Source: an uncultured Chlorobiales bacterium (lineage in GTDB: Bacteria > Bacteroidota > Chlorobiia > Chlorobiales > Chlorobiaceae). Taken from it: a DNA stretch of 56,492 nt. Below the pieces are notes generated by a model. The model did no database searches and was not told where the DNA came from. It saw only the letters and a list, made by a program, of their open reading frames with translations. The DNA lies in NCBI GenBank assembly GCA_903929135.1, contig CAIYTH010000025.1, forward strand, positions 1-56,492. The letters run 5' to 3'. Both the position numbers and the translations under genes were made by a program. Of the stretch, positions 12,479 through 22,167 are shown one piece after another (the stretch's first letter is position 1; the number at the start of each line of letters is the position of its first letter).

Positions 12479-12553
12479 ACCACACAGGGCAAGGCTGACA
12501 AGCCGGATCCGGCGAAATCGAAACGTGGATAAGAGGATAGGGAAGGAAAGGTG

Positions 12554-12627
12554 TGGGTCCCGAGGGATTCGAACCCCCGACCTACTGGGTGTAAACCAGT
12601 CGCTCTAACCAGCTGAGCTAGAGACCC
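12554..12627 (-). tRNA. tRNA-Val (anticodon UAC)
   Basis: The reverse complement folds as a complete 74-nt tRNA: acceptor GGGTCTC with GGGACCC plus discriminator A, D-arm GCTCAGCTGGTTAGAGC, anticodon stem ACTGG/CCAGT with loop TTTACAC (anticodon TAC), and T-arm CGGGGGTTCGAATCCCTCG. CCA is not encoded. It lies alone between acyP and dxr on the opposite strand. Confidence 0.96.
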
Positions 12628-12778
12628 ATCGAAAGGCCATCATAATAACACATTTTCAAAAGATAACAAACGAGGACGGGGCATTTTGCACCGCGCCTTA
12701 CGGAAGCCTGTTTGTATGCCTTCCGTAAAAAGCATAAATTCAGGCCGACAAAGCACCGGCAACCTCGTCCCAACCACC

Positions 12779-13927
12779 ATGAAATCAATCGCTATCCTCG
12801 GAAGCACCGGCTCGATAGGCGTCAGCACCCTCGACGTCGTCAGGCAGCATCCCGACCGCTTTTCTGTCTCCGGCCTCGCCGCCGGAAACAACGTCGCACT
12901 CCTGGCAGAGCAGATCAGGGAGTTCCGGCCCCGCCTGGTCTCGGTTCGTGATGCAGCTTCCGCAGCCAATCTCAAGGCGATGGTCGGCGAAGGTTGCCCC
13001 GAGATCCTGCACGGCACCGAAGGCGCCTGCGCCGTCGCCGCGACCGACGAGGCCGAACTGGTCATCTCGGCCATCGTCGGTGCCGCCGGCCTCGTACCTA
13101 CCGTAACGGCCATCAAGGCGGGCAAGCATATCGGCCTTGCCAACAAGGAGACCATGGTGGTCGCAGGTCGACTGGTTTCGGACCTAGCCCGCAAACACGG
13201 CATCGAGATACTCCCGGTCGACAGCGAGCATTCGGCCATCTACCAGTCGCTCGCCGGACACCGCCACGAGGACGTGCTCCGCGTCATCCTCACCGCCTCC
13301 GGGGGCCCGTTCCTGAACACCCCGGCTGAAGAGATCCTCAAGGTCACTCCCGCCCAGGCGCTCAAGCACCCCAAATGGAACATGGGCGCGAAGATCACCA
13401 TCGACTCGTCCACCCTGATGAACAAGGGGCTCGAAGTGATCGAGGCCCACTGGCTGTTCGACATGCCCGCCGAAAAGATCGGCGTGGTGGTCCACCCCCA
13501 GAGCATCATCCACTCCATGGTCGAATATGTCGACGGCTGCGTCATGGCACAGCTCGGCGTACCTGACATGCGCGCCCCGATCGCCTATGCCATGGCCTGG
13601 CCAGAACGGTGTCCGAGCGGCATCGACCGCCTCGACCTGACCAGGATGGGCAGCCTCACCTTCCAGGAGCCCGACCCGGTGAGATTTCCCTGCCTGCGCC
13701 TCGCCTACGACGCCCTGAAAGCCGCCCAGACCTACCCCGCCGTACTGAACGCAGCCAACGAAATCGCCGTTGCGGCATTCCTTGACGGCCGGATCGGCTT
13801 CACCGGCATACCCGAGCTCGTTGACAGGACCATGCAGGCGCATGAGGCCTGGGCCCCGGTCGAGCTCGACGAATACCTCAAGGCGGACCAGTGGGCCCGA
13901 AGCACGGCTGAACAGCTCATCGCCTGA
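12779..13927 (+). CDS. dxr: 1-deoxy-D-xylulose-5-phosphate reductoisomerase
   Basis: A 382-residue DXR. The N-terminal NADPH-binding motif is [26 protein letters not shown], the metal and substrate region [12 protein letters not shown], and TASGGPF follow, then the [14 protein letters not shown] segment. It converts DXP to MEP in the non-mevalonate isoprenoid pathway, which supplies the bacteriochlorophyll tails, carotenoids and quinones of a phototroph. ATG 12779 is chosen over an upstream frame from 12686 because it places the Rossmann motif at residue 6. It heads a dxr-rseP-prfA run on one strand with small gaps, a pairing of dxr and rseP that is common in bacteria. Confidence 0.97.
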   Translation: MKSIAILGSTGSIGVSTLDVVRQHPDRFSVSGLAAGNNVALLAEQIREFRPRLVSVRDAASAANLKAMVGEGCPEILHGTEGACAVAATDEAELVISAIVGAAGLVPTVTAIKAGKHIGLANKETMVVAGRLVSDLARKHGIEILPVDSEHSAIYQSLAGHRHEDVLRVILTASGGPFLNTPAEEILKVTPAQALKHPKWNMGAKITIDSSTLMNKGLEVIEAHWLFDMPAEKIGVVVHPQSIIHSMVEYVDGCVMAQLGVPDMRAPIAYAMAWPERCPSGIDRLDLTRMGSLTFQEPDPVRFPCLRLAYDALKAAQTYPAVLNAANEIAVAAFLDGRIGFTGIPELVDRTMQAHEAWAPVELDEYLKADQWARSTAEQLIA

Positions 13928-13973
13928 CACAGCCGGCACAAGCCGGAGACATCAATGAACTACTGAAAACAAC

Positions 13974-15335
13974 ATGGATCTGATCAATACCATATTCTAC
14001 TTCATCGTCGCCATCTTCATTCTCGTCACGGCGCACGAGTTCGGCCACTTCATCACGGCCAGGATCTTCGGTATGCGGGTCGACCGGTTCTTCATCGGTT
14101 TCGACTTCTTCGGCATCAAGCTCTGGCAGAAAAAGATCGGCGAAACAGAGTACGGCATCGGGGCCTTCCCGGTCGGCGGATACGTGAAGATCGCCGGCAT
14201 GGTCGACGAAAGCCTCGACACTGACTACGTGAACACCCCGCCCCAGCCCTGGGAATTCAGGGCCAAACCGGCATGGCAGCGCCTGGTTGTGCTCGCCGGA
14301 GGCGTGGGCATGAACATGGTGCTCGCTGCGATCATCTTCATCGGCATCACCGCCGTATTCGGAGAATCGCGAACCCCAATCGGAACCCCGGCCTTCGTCG
14401 AGCCAAAATCGGTCTTCGCCTCCATGGGCGTCGAGACCGGCGACCGCATGGTTGCCGTCAACGGCCACAAGCTCGTCTTCTGGGAAGAGGCCATCGATCC
14501 CGAGCGCCTCACCTCACAAGGGTTGCAATACACCATCGAACGCAACGGCAGGCTGATCACGGTCAACGCACCCGGTAACATCCTGACCCGGATCAACGAC
14601 AGCCAGTCGATCGGCATCAGGCCGGTCATGCCCCCGCTCGTCGACCAGGTCCTCAAGGGCGATCCGGCTGCGGCCTCCGGCATAAAACCGGGCGCGCTCA
14701 TCACCGCCGTCGACGGCAAGCCGGTCTCCGACTGGACCGAAGTGGTCGGCGTCATCTCGAAAAGCGCCGGCAGGAAGATTGCCGTCACCTGGATGTACCT
14801 CCCTTCGCCGGTCTCCGGCACCGTCACGCCCGACATGGTCCGAAACAACGGCCAGACCGTAACGTCGGTCGTGGTCCCGAACAAATCGGGCAAGATCGGC
14901 ATTTCGCTGAAACAGACCGTCCCGACCGAACGCAGGAAGCTCGGCCCTGTAGAATCGGTGACCAGCGGGCTCGGCCAGACCTGGAAAACGACCGTCATGA
15001 CCGTCCAGGGCTTCGCGAAGCTTTTCACCGGCCAGGAGGATGTCCGCAAGTCGGTCGGAGGCCCCATCAAGATCGCGCGCATGGCCAACCAGAGTGCCGA
15101 ACAGGGTCCGGTCAGCTTCATGTATTTCGTCGCCGTGCTCTCGATTTCGCTCGCCGTCATCAACATCCTGCCTATCCCGGCGCTCGACGGAGGGCAGTTC
15201 ATGCTCAATGCCGCCGAGGGGATCATGGGGAAGGAGATCCCTTTCGAGGTCAAGATGCGCATCCAGCAGGTCGGCATGGCCATCCTGCTGTCCATCTTCG
15301 CCCTCTTCATGATCAACGACATCCTCAACAAGTGA
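13974..15335 (+). CDS. rseP: RIP-type zinc metalloprotease (site-2 protease)
   Basis: A 453-residue membrane protease. HEFGH at residues 21-25 in the first membrane helix is the zinc motif; a PDZ-like region spans the middle (two repeats, with QSIGIRPV and [14 protein letters not shown]), and [12 protein letters not shown] near the C-terminus supplies the third ligand Asp. RseP cleaves membrane-anchored anti-sigma factors and remnant signal peptides within the bilayer. Its gene begins 47 bp after dxr and ends 22 bp before prfA. No anti-sigma substrate gene is nearby. Confidence 0.96.
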   Translation: MDLINTIFYFIVAIFILVTAHEFGHFITARIFGMRVDRFFIGFDFFGIKLWQKKIGETEYGIGAFPVGGYVKIAGMVDESLDTDYVNTPPQPWEFRAKPAWQRLVVLAGGVGMNMVLAAIIFIGITAVFGESRTPIGTPAFVEPKSVFASMGVETGDRMVAVNGHKLVFWEEAIDPERLTSQGLQYTIERNGRLITVNAPGNILTRINDSQSIGIRPVMPPLVDQVLKGDPAAASGIKPGALITAVDGKPVSDWTEVVGVISKSAGRKIAVTWMYLPSPVSGTVTPDMVRNNGQTVTSVVVPNKSGKIGISLKQTVPTERRKLGPVESVTSGLGQTWKTTVMTVQGFAKLFTGQEDVRKSVGGPIKIARMANQSAEQGPVSFMYFVAVLSISLAVINILPIPALDGGQFMLNAAEGIMGKEIPFEVKMRIQQVGMAILLSIFALFMINDILNK

Positions 15336-15356
15336 GCCAAAGGGCCGCGACCGACC

Positions 15357-16430
15357 ATGTTCGACAAGCTTCAGTCCATCAAGGATAAATACCAGACCCT
15401 CGAGCAGCAGCTCTCAGACCCGGAAGTGGTCTCCGACCAGTCGCGATTCAGAAAGCTCAACAAGGAGTACAGCAGCCTGAAAGAGATCGTCCAGGCCTAC
15501 GACGCATGGGCGAGCGCCAAAACGCAGCTCGCAGATGCCCATCAGATGATGAAGAACGAGCATGACCACGACATGCGGGAACTGGCGCAGGCCGAGGTCA
15601 ACGAGCTGCAGGAGCAGATGCCGAAGCTTGAACAGGAGCTCAAGGTGCTGCTGCTGCCCAAAGAGGAGGCCGATTCCCGCAACGCCATCCTCGAGATCAG
15701 GGCAGGCACCGGCGGCGATGAAGCCGCGCTCTTCGCGACCGATCTCATGCGCATGTACCAGCGCTACGCCGAACGGCAGGGATGGTCGTGCCAGCTCCTG
15801 GACGCCAGCGAAGGCTCCGTGCCCGGCAGCCTCAAGGAGGTCGTGCTCGAGATCACCGGCCACGACGTGTACGGCATCCTGAAGTTCGAAAGCGGCGTGC
15901 ACCGCGTCCAGCGGGTACCCGATACGGAAACCCAGGGCCGCATCCACACCTCCGCCGCCACGGTGGCCGTCCTCCCCGAAGCCGAAGAGGTCGACGTCGA
16001 GATCCGTAAGGACGACCTGCGTGTCGACACCTTCCGCAGCGGCGGAAAAGGCGGCCAGAACGTCAACAAGGTAGAAACGGCCGTCAGGATCACACACATG
16101 CCCAGCGGCATCGTGGTCGCCTGCCAGGAGGAGCGTTCGCAGCTCCAGAACCGCGAACGGGCCATGAAGATGCTCCGCTCGAAGCTCTACGACATCCAGA
16201 TCGCCGAACAGCAGAAGCATCGCGCCGACATGCGGCGCTCGATGGTCACCACCGGCGACCGGAGCGCCAAGATCAGGACCTACAACTTCCCTCAGTCGAG
16301 GGTCACGGACCACCGCATCGGCTTCACGAGCCACGCTCTTCCCCAGATCATGCAGGGCGAACTCGACGGCGTCATCGAAGCCCTCCGCCTGCACGACCAG
16401 GCCGAACGGCTCCAGGCCGAAACCGCCTGA
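15357..16430 (+). CDS. prfA: Peptide chain release factor 1
   Basis: A 357-residue RF1. The GGQ loop is in [17 protein letters not shown] and the stop-codon-reading P-x-T tripeptide is PDT in [14 protein letters not shown], the RF1 rather than the RF2 signature (SPF). It releases completed peptides at UAA and UAG. It is the last gene of the dxr-rseP-prfA run and starts 22 bp after rseP. Confidence 0.97.
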   Translation: MFDKLQSIKDKYQTLEQQLSDPEVVSDQSRFRKLNKEYSSLKEIVQAYDAWASAKTQLADAHQMMKNEHDHDMRELAQAEVNELQEQMPKLEQELKVLLLPKEEADSRNAILEIRAGTGGDEAALFATDLMRMYQRYAERQGWSCQLLDASEGSVPGSLKEVVLEITGHDVYGILKFESGVHRVQRVPDTETQGRIHTSAATVAVLPEAEEVDVEIRKDDLRVDTFRSGGKGGQNVNKVETAVRITHMPSGIVVACQEERSQLQNRERAMKMLRSKLYDIQIAEQQKHRADMRRSMVTTGDRSAKIRTYNFPQSRVTDHRIGFTSHALPQIMQGELDGVIEALRLHDQAERLQAETA

Positions 16431-16851
16431 CCCACCCGCATCAAACCACAAAGCACCCCTTCGGAAGAGGGGGTTTCGAGTTGTCATGCTGGGCATTGCA
16501 AAGCGGATGGAAGGCTCCATCAGGCCCAAGACTCAGCGCTTATCACAGAAATAATAATGGCTTGTGAAAGTTCGGACGGATATTTCCGAGACAGGTTCTT
16601 TGTTCATGACTGACCCCTTCATTTTTTTTAAGTGGAATTTTACCAACCGTTAATACCCGCTTAAGAAACGAAGGCTACTATGTAAGAAGTTGGTTGAGCA
16701 TTTGTCGCATGACTGACTGATTCGGTACAGGTAATCGGGATGCGCCTGCTTCAGTACCACGGAACGGCATCGGATATGTTCTCCGGTGCCCGTTCGCCTG
16801 ACCTGCGTTCCTGTGCCTGTCAAATGAACAACGCTTAACATGGAGGCATCT
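16431..16851 (+). other. Intergenic region with weak hairpin and a multi-repeat promoter
   Basis: About 420 bases without a gene. A small hairpin (16455-16476, CACCCC/GGGGGT around a CTTCGGAAG core) may end the prfA transcript. The second half contains the four-repeat operator and candidate -10 box listed separately, leaving an untranslated leader of about 160 bases before the DUF1566 gene. Confidence 0.6.
16627..16681 (+). promoter_or_regulatory. Four 11-bp-phased TTAAG-type half-sites plus -10 box
   Basis: Half-sites TTTAAG (16627), TTTTAC (16638), GTTAAT (16649) and CTTAAG (16660) recur at exactly 11-bp steps with 5-base spacers. Ten bases after the last one lies TACTAT (16676-16681), a -10-like hexamer with no separate -35 box. 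This is the arrangement of OmpR/PhoB/PmrA-type activator promoters. The same layout recurs at 21923-21977. Confidence 0.6.
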
Positions 16852-17358
16852 ATGAAAACCATCATGAATCCTATTCTTTCGAAAGCAGGCAAAGGCCTTG
16901 CAAAAATCGTACTGTTCTGTTCGGTGCTCGCTCCGGTTTCACTGCCCGCAGCAAATGCCACAAGCCAATCCAGACTTGATATCGGCGACAACTTCGGCGG
17001 CGGAAAGGTGGCCTACATCTTCAAGCAAGGCGATCATGGTTATGTTGCAGGGCAGACCCACGGCCTGATCGCTGCAAAAGGGGATCTGAGTTACAATGAT
17101 ACCTGGAAAAATGCGATGAAGGCCTGCAGGGAATATCGGGCAGGCGGATTCAGCGACTGGCGCCTGCCGAAGAAGGATGAACTGCCGAGACTTTACAGCA
17201 ACAGGTTCGAAATCGGCGGATTCAAGGAACACCACTACTATTGGTCAGGCACCGAAAGCGACCTGAATGACGTCTGGGACCTGAGCTTCGTTACCGGCAA
17301 ACGTAATCTCGCCTACAAACTGGATCACGAATATGCCAGGCCGGTGAGGACATTCTGA
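16852..17358 (+). CDS. Exported DUF1566 (Lcl C-terminal-like) protein
   Basis: A 168-residue protein with a signal peptide of about 35 residues (hydrophobic core IVLFCSVLAPVSLPA, probable cleavage near ANA). The mature part carries DUF1566 hallmarks: GKVAYIF early on, ACREYRAGGFSDWRLPKKDEL in the middle, YYWSGTESD and ARPVRTF at the end, with the regularly placed Trp and Gly of the family. Members are secreted or surface proteins related to lectin-like/FGE folds; no function is known. ATG 16852 is chosen because GGAGG sits 5 bases before it; an ATG at 16840 lies upstream. It is a single-gene unit with its own operator-like promoter and a strong terminator. Confidence 0.85.
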   Translation: MKTIMNPILSKAGKGLAKIVLFCSVLAPVSLPAANATSQSRLDIGDNFGGGKVAYIFKQGDHGYVAGQTHGLIAAKGDLSYNDTWKNAMKACREYRAGGFSDWRLPKKDELPRLYSNRFEIGGFKEHHYYWSGTESDLNDVWDLSFVTGKRNLAYKLDHEYARPVRTF

Positions 17359-17425
17359 GCGAAGATGAACATGACCCCAATGGTATGCCAACTGCAAGCG
17401 ATGAGATAATCAAACAGAAACGATG

Positions 17426-17470
17426 ACAACAGATAACCCCGGTGATGAGCCGGGGTTATCTGTTGTTTAT
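17426..17470 (+). terminator. Strong 17-bp stem terminator
   Basis: A perfect 17-bp stem (17426-17442 with 17450-17466, ending TGTTGT) around the 7-base loop TGATGAG, followed by a short T-rich tail. It ends the DUF1566 gene. Confidence 0.85.
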
Positions 17471-17608
17471 GCCGAACAGGAGCGGAAGGGCATTTTCCGC
17501 CAGGATCTGTCCGGAAATCACGAATCCTGCCGGTTTGCCTTGGCAATTGCAATTCTCTGTTATTACCTTCTATACTGTACCCTCCCAATCACTTATCGGT
17601 AACACCCA

Positions 17609-18199
17609 ATGAAAATATCATTGAGACCCGCGATGGTCGCGGCCTGCTTGAGCTTCGCCTCTCCGAGCGCCTTTGGCGCCGGAAGAGTTACCGGGACGAT
17701 TGAAGGAAGCATGGACAAATATACGAAAGGCGCCGTCGTCTATCTGAAAGGTGTCCCGGGCAGGATCAGCCCGAAAGAGGCGGTCGTCGAACAAAAAAAC
17801 CTGCAGTTTATCCCTCATGTCATCGCCGTACCGGTGGGATCGACGGTTTCGTTCATCAACCGCGACAAAGTGAACCACGACATCTATTCGGCAGATTCGA
17901 CCAAGGCGCTGGATATCAACACCAGCAAACCCGGAATATACCAGAAAGAGGTATTCGACAAACCCGGAGTGGTGAACCTGCTCTGCACCATTCACGCTGA
18001 AATGTCCGGGTACATCGTCGTCATCAACAGCAACCACTACGCAGTAACCGGGGCGGACGGCAGGTTCTCCATCAGGAACGTGCCCCCCGGCAGGTATGAG
18101 GTGGTGGTCTGGAGCGAAAAGCTGAAAGCGCTGGAGGAAACGGTCGTTACCGTCAAGAACGGGCAGAACTCGAGGGTGGCGATCACGATCGGGAAATAA
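17609..18199 (+). CDS. Exported cupredoxin-like (plastocyanin-type) protein
   Basis: A 196-residue protein with a signal peptide (MKISLRPAMVAACLSFASPS, cleavage near AFGA) and a copper-binding cupredoxin fold. The likely ligands are His90 (VNHDIY), Cys126, His129 and Met132 in LLCTIHAEM, the C-x2-H-x2-M arrangement of type-1 copper. A short carboxypeptidase-regulatory-like (CnaB-type) domain follows, with GRFSIRNVPPGRYEVVVWS. Such proteins are often labelled methylamine-utilisation-like and act as periplasmic electron carriers or copper proteins. A second copy 4 kb downstream has lost half these ligands. It precedes the DUF1997-like gene by over 300 bases. Confidence 0.88.
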   Translation: MKISLRPAMVAACLSFASPSAFGAGRVTGTIEGSMDKYTKGAVVYLKGVPGRISPKEAVVEQKNLQFIPHVIAVPVGSTVSFINRDKVNHDIYSADSTKALDINTSKPGIYQKEVFDKPGVVNLLCTIHAEMSGYIVVINSNHYAVTGADGRFSIRNVPPGRYEVVVWSEKLKALEETVVTVKNGQNSRVAITIGK

Positions 18200-18532
18200 G
18201 GTACGGCAGCAAATGGCTCACACATCAGTGATGAAGTCACATGAAACCGATCTTTTCAAGACCCGCCATCACTGCACCGTCGATGATCGACCGGCGGCTT
18301 GAACCCCCGAAATGCGTATATTTCCCCCTGAACAGCAATCATCGAAGACGCATCGAAACGGGTTTTCAGCAGGAATTGCAAACGTTCTGCAGCGTCTCGA
18401 CCTGAAAACCATTACGTGAGGCAAGCTGAGGAATGAGTATATTTTGCTCACCTTGTCACCAGACATTCAGAGAATCTGACATCACAGATGAAGGCGGCCG
18501 ATGCCGCCCGACGATCGGGAGAGCACGTTATC
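18200..18532. other. Intergenic region
   Basis: About 330 bases between the cupredoxin gene and the DUF1997-like gene. I see no gene, long hairpin or clear operator in it. Confidence 0.5.
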
Positions 18533-19144
18533 ATGGAAATGGAAGCCACAGGCAAGAGCCACGGACAATGGATATTTCACGGTGATTTCGACCGGACGGT
18601 CAACTACCTTTCCGACCAGAAGAAAATCCTCGGGTTCAACCCCTTCTGCCACAGCGTCGAACCGCTCGGCCCCGACGACACCTACCGGTGGCTATTCAGG
18701 GTGACGGACCCGCAGAACAACCCGTTCGACGTGATCTTCAACGTGAAGCAGGAAAACGAGCTGCTGCTAGAGATTCCCGTGGATATCGAAGGCATCGACG
18801 TCGAAGAGCTGACCGAGGAGATGATCAGCGAATACACGGTCGGCAAGAAAGTCACGTGGCGCCACTTCCCGCTTCCCGACTCGCTGGAAAACCCCGAGAA
18901 GTACCTTTTTGAAGGCAAAGCAACTGCCGACATGCTCTTCCTTCCGCTGGCCGGAGAGAAGACCAGGGTCGATTTCGACCTGAAGATCGACGTGAAGTTC
19001 ATACTGTACCCGGCGTTCCGCATCATCCCCGAGCAGATCATCCGGGTCATGACCAACGCCGGCATGTCGCTTATCATGCAGACCGCGACCAACAAGATGT
19101 TCCAGAGCATCTCGAACGACTTCGGCACCGTCCGCCAGATGTGA
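18533..19144 (+). CDS. DUF1997-like protein
   Basis: About 204 residues, no signal peptide or membrane span. The sequence is rich in beta-strand patterns ([49 protein letters not shown]) and resembles the DUF1997/SRPBCC-like family of cyanobacteria and Chlorobi, where members associate with photosynthetic organisms; function unknown. ATG 18533 (MEMEATGKS) is preferred, though a frame from 18488 would add 15 residues. GGGAG lies 11 bases upstream, slightly far. The channel gene follows after 34 bases on the same strand. Confidence 0.7.
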   Translation: MEMEATGKSHGQWIFHGDFDRTVNYLSDQKKILGFNPFCHSVEPLGPDDTYRWLFRVTDPQNNPFDVIFNVKQENELLLEIPVDIEGIDVEELTEEMISEYTVGKKVTWRHFPLPDSLENPEKYLFEGKATADMLFLPLAGEKTRVDFDLKIDVKFILYPAFRIIPEQIIRVMTNAGMSLIMQTATNKMFQSISNDFGTVRQM

Positions 19145-19178
19145 ACGCCGCCCCGAAAACCTTCACGATCACTGCCCA

Positions 19179-20204
19179 TTGATAAAGGACAACCAACAGT
19201 TTTCCGCACTTCGCCGCTTTTCGATCTCCATCGTCAGCGTGGCGCTGCTGATCCTTTCCGGCACGATCGGCTACATGTACATCGAGCGAATGTCGCTGCT
19301 CAACGCCGTCTACATGACGGTCATCACGGTGGCAACGGTCGGGTTCAGCGAGGTCCACCCGCTGAGCGACGCCGGAAAGATATTCACCATCACGCTGATC
19401 ATCGGCGGCACCGGCCTGTTTTTCTTCACCCTGACCAATGTCGCGGTCTTCCTCCTCTCGGGCGAATGGCGCGAACACTGGGAACAACAACGCAACGAAC
19501 GCATGCTGCGCAAGCTGAAAGACCATTTCATCGTCTGCGGCTACGGCCGTCTCGGCGGCAACGTTGCCGAGGAACTCAAGGCGAAAGGAATCCCCTTCGT
19601 CGTCGTCGACAACACCATCGAACCGGTGCTCCGCGCCCGTGACAACGGCGACCTCGCCATCAAGGGCAATGCCGCCGACGAAAGCGTGCTCGTCGACGCC
19701 GGCCTCGACCGCGCCAAGGGGCTGATCGCCGCCGCCGGCAACGATGCTGAAAACGTCTTCATCGTCCTGACCGCCAGGAACCTGAAACCGGACCTGCACA
19801 TCGTCGCCAAGGCCGACTGTGAAGAGTCCGAAAGCAAGCTTCTGCGAGCCGGCGCCGAAAAGGTCGTGCTGCTCTACCGCTCCGCCGGCAAACGCATGGC
19901 CAACCTGCTGATCGAACCCGAACTCGAAGAGTACCTCGACGAACTCAGCGACGCGAGCAACCTCAACCTCAGGATCGCCCAGTTCCTCATCAGCGATACT
20001 TCGACGCTCGTCGGCAAGTCGTTCCAGGAGGTCGACCTCTACAACAACCACCGGATCAACGTCGTCGGGTACAAGCTTCCCGGCGGTGAACTGCACACGA
20101 CTCCGCGTCCTGCCGAAATCATCCAGAAGAACGGCACCATCATCGCCATCGGAAAGGGCGGCGATCTCGAAATACTGAACCATCTCGCACAAGGAGGAAA
20201 CTGA
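19179..20204 (+). CDS. Two-helix potassium channel with RCK (TrkA-N/TrkA-C) domains
   Basis: A 341-residue channel subunit. Two membrane helices (about 15-35 and 65-95) flank a pore loop, MTVITVATVGFSEVHPLS, whose filter is TVGFSE where TVGYGD or TVGYGE is usual. The cytosolic part begins with a Rossmann TrkA-N domain (FIVCGYGRLGGNVAEEL, about residue 115) and ends with a TrkA-C domain (about 255-335). These channels form tetramers gated by nucleotides or Ca2+. The start is TTG 19179, as no in-frame ATG precedes the first helix. The nitroreductase gene follows after 2 bases. Confidence 0.9.
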   Translation: MIKDNQQFSALRRFSISIVSVALLILSGTIGYMYIERMSLLNAVYMTVITVATVGFSEVHPLSDAGKIFTITLIIGGTGLFFFTLTNVAVFLLSGEWREHWEQQRNERMLRKLKDHFIVCGYGRLGGNVAEELKAKGIPFVVVDNTIEPVLRARDNGDLAIKGNAADESVLVDAGLDRAKGLIAAAGNDAENVFIVLTARNLKPDLHIVAKADCEESESKLLRAGAEKVVLLYRSAGKRMANLLIEPELEEYLDELSDASNLNLRIAQFLISDTSTLVGKSFQEVDLYNNHRINVVGYKLPGGELHTTPRPAEIIQKNGTIIAIGKGGDLEILNHLAQGGN

Positions 20205-20206
20205 CC

Positions 20207-20722
20207 ATGAACCTGCACGACCTCATCGCCTCGCGGAACAGCGTCCGCGCATTTGACCCTTCAAGGCCTGTTCCATCGGACGTGATGACCCGAATCCTCG
20301 ACTCCGGCCGGCTCGCACCCTCCGCCAAGAACCTCCAGCCGTGGAAGTTCCTCGTCATCAGCTCGGATGAGATGCGCAGCAGGGTCTACGACTGCTACCA
20401 GCGCGACTGGCTCCGGCAGGCCCCGCACATCCTGGTCGTCAAGGGCGACCGCAACTCCGCCTGGGTTCGCGCTTCCGACGGATGGAACTCGCTCGAAACC
20501 GACCTGGCCATCGTCATGGACCACCTCATCCTCGCAGCCCATGCCGAAGGCCTCGGCACCTGCTGGATCTCGGCCTTCGACGCCGCCCTCCTGGGCAGGA
20601 TTCTGGAACTCTCCCCCGACGAGGAGATCTTCGCCATCACGCCGCTCGGCTTCACCGCCGATGGCTACGTTCCCGTACCCAAGACCCGGAAACCCCTCGA
20701 AGAGGTTGTCGAGTACCTGTAA
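20207..20722 (+). CDS. Nitroreductase family protein
   Basis: A 171-residue FMN-dependent oxidoreductase. SRNSVRAFDPSRPVP near the N-terminus and RLAPSAKNLQPWKFLVI give the FMN-contacting part; LAAHAEGLGTCWISAFD and the C-terminal PLGFTADGY-x-P motif complete the fold. Homodimeric flavoproteins of this type reduce nitro compounds, quinones or flavins; the substrate cannot be told from sequence. The gene starts 2 bases after the potassium-channel gene and is followed by the hydrolase gene after about 25 bases, so the three are probably one transcript. Confidence 0.92.
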   Translation: MNLHDLIASRNSVRAFDPSRPVPSDVMTRILDSGRLAPSAKNLQPWKFLVISSDEMRSRVYDCYQRDWLRQAPHILVVKGDRNSAWVRASDGWNSLETDLAIVMDHLILAAHAEGLGTCWISAFDAALLGRILELSPDEEIFAITPLGFTADGYVPVPKTRKPLEEVVEYL

Positions 20723-20747
20723 GAACCAAATACGGCGAGTACGCCAC

Positions 20748-21779
20748 ATGCATCGCATCGCCAAAACCCTTCTCCTCTCGACCCTGCTCGCATCGGCATC
20801 GACGCCTTGCATGGCGCTCAGGCCAACGCCCATCAAGGTATCCGGACAGATCGTCGCCGACGACCGGCTGCCGCGACCCAGCCTCAGCCTCGGCAACGTC
20901 ACCATCCTCACCGACGTCACCTACGGGTCGATTCCCGGCTACCGGCCGATGCTGCTCGACCTCTACCTGCCGGCCGGCAAGGGCCCGCACCCGCTGGTCG
21001 TCTACGTGCACGGAGGAAGCTGGACCAGCGGATCGAAACGCGTGACCGGCCACTTCAGCGACTTCCCCGGGCTCCTCGCCACGCTCGCCGGCAAAGGCTT
21101 CGCCGTCGCTTCGGTCGATTACCGGCTGAGCAGCGAAGCGAAATTCCCCGCCGCCATCCAGGACGTCAAGGCCGCCATCCGCTTTCTGCGCGCCAACTCG
21201 GGGAAATTCAGCATCGACCGCAACCGCGTTGCGCTGTGGGGTGCATCAGCCGGCGCACATCTCGCCGCCATGGCTGCCGTTACGGGCGACGACCCGGCAT
21301 TCGAAACCGCCGACAGGAGCAATGCCGACCAGTCCGACCGCATCCAGGCTTTCGTCGGGTGGTACGGCCCCTACGACATGGCGGCCATGTTCAGGCAGGC
21401 CATGTCGTCACCAGCGCCCTCCGCCACGACCATGACTCCCGAAGCCGCCGCCGAGGCGTCCGGCCCGCTCAACTTCTTCGGCTGCACCACGGAAGGCTGC
21501 CCGCCCGGTGTGCTGGAAAAGGGAAGCCCCACCACCTGGATCGACAGGGACGACCCGCCAGCGCTGCTCATCCACGGCACCGCCGACGCCACCGTCTCCC
21601 CGGACCAATCCATCGCATACTACAACCGCCTCAAGGCAGCCGGTGTCAAAGCCGACCTCCTGCTGATCGACCGTGCCGACCACAGCTGGAGCGGCCCCGA
21701 TCGGAAATCCACCGTTGCCGCTTCCCGCAAGGCCGTCGTGGCGACGTTCGAGTGGCTGGACAAAATGCTCCTGAAATGA
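20748..21779 (+). CDS. Exported alpha/beta hydrolase (esterase/BD-FAE-like)
   Basis: A 343-residue hydrolase with a signal peptide (MHRIAKTLLLSTLLASASTP). The oxyanion region is YVHGGSWTSGSK, the nucleophile Ser is in the elbow WGASAGAHLAA, the acid Asp in HGTADATVSP and the His in RADHSWSG, a complete triad. The fold and HGG motif match the BD-FAE/hormone-sensitive-lipase-like esterases; the substrate is unknown. The open frame extends back into the nitroreductase gene, but ATG 20748, with the signal peptide directly after it, is the sensible start. It is likely exported to the periplasm. Confidence 0.9.
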   Translation: MHRIAKTLLLSTLLASASTPCMALRPTPIKVSGQIVADDRLPRPSLSLGNVTILTDVTYGSIPGYRPMLLDLYLPAGKGPHPLVVYVHGGSWTSGSKRVTGHFSDFPGLLATLAGKGFAVASVDYRLSSEAKFPAAIQDVKAAIRFLRANSGKFSIDRNRVALWGASAGAHLAAMAAVTGDDPAFETADRSNADQSDRIQAFVGWYGPYDMAAMFRQAMSSPAPSATTMTPEAAAEASGPLNFFGCTTEGCPPGVLEKGSPTTWIDRDDPPALLIHGTADATVSPDQSIAYYNRLKAAGVKADLLLIDRADHSWSGPDRKSTVAASRKAVVATFEWLDKMLLK

Positions 21780-22167
21780 CTCCCGCCTGACACCTGCCGA
21801 CAGATACCAGCTCGACCTTTCACGCCGGTAATGCCCCGAAAAAGCATTGCCTCGCCCCCCTCTTCGCGAATCACCGTTTGCCGGAACAACCGTGATGCCC
21901 TGCCGCAGGAATAAACTTAAAATTTAAGCGGATTTTGAGGTGCGCTTAAGGCAGGCTTAAGGTTCGACCGATATTTTATTCATGTAGATCGGAATTATCG
22001 ACAGGATTTCAACCCTTGCCGTAATCACTGTTTTTCAGTCGACCCCTTCCGTCCTCGCTGTCTATCCTGCATGATCATACGTATGCCTCTTGATGATCTC
22101 TGGCAGGTCAATAACGAATAACCACGGGGCACACCCCCGTAACCCACGTAAAAAAAGGAGAGTGGCT
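21780..22167 (+). other. Intergenic region with multi-repeat promoter and leader
   Basis: About 390 bases without a gene. It includes the four-repeat operator (21923-21977), a candidate leader of roughly 180 bases, and a small hairpin ACGGGG/CCCCGT at 22124-22140 shortly before the ribosome site of the next gene. Confidence 0.6.
21923..21977 (+). promoter_or_regulatory. Four 11-bp-phased TTAAG-type half-sites plus -10 box
   Basis: TTTAAG (21923), TTTGAG (21934), CTTAAG (21945) and CTTAAG (21956) lie at exact 11-bp steps with 5-base spacers. Ten bases after the last is TATTTT (21972-21977), at the same offset as in the array at 16627-16681. CTTAAG-N5-CTTAAG equals the box known for PmrA-type regulators. 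Confidence 0.65.

Noticed and set aside
12502-12513. Palindrome GCCGGATCCGGC after acyP
   Set aside because: Twelve-base GC-rich palindrome without loop or U-tract; too short and common in GC-rich DNA to call a terminator or operator.
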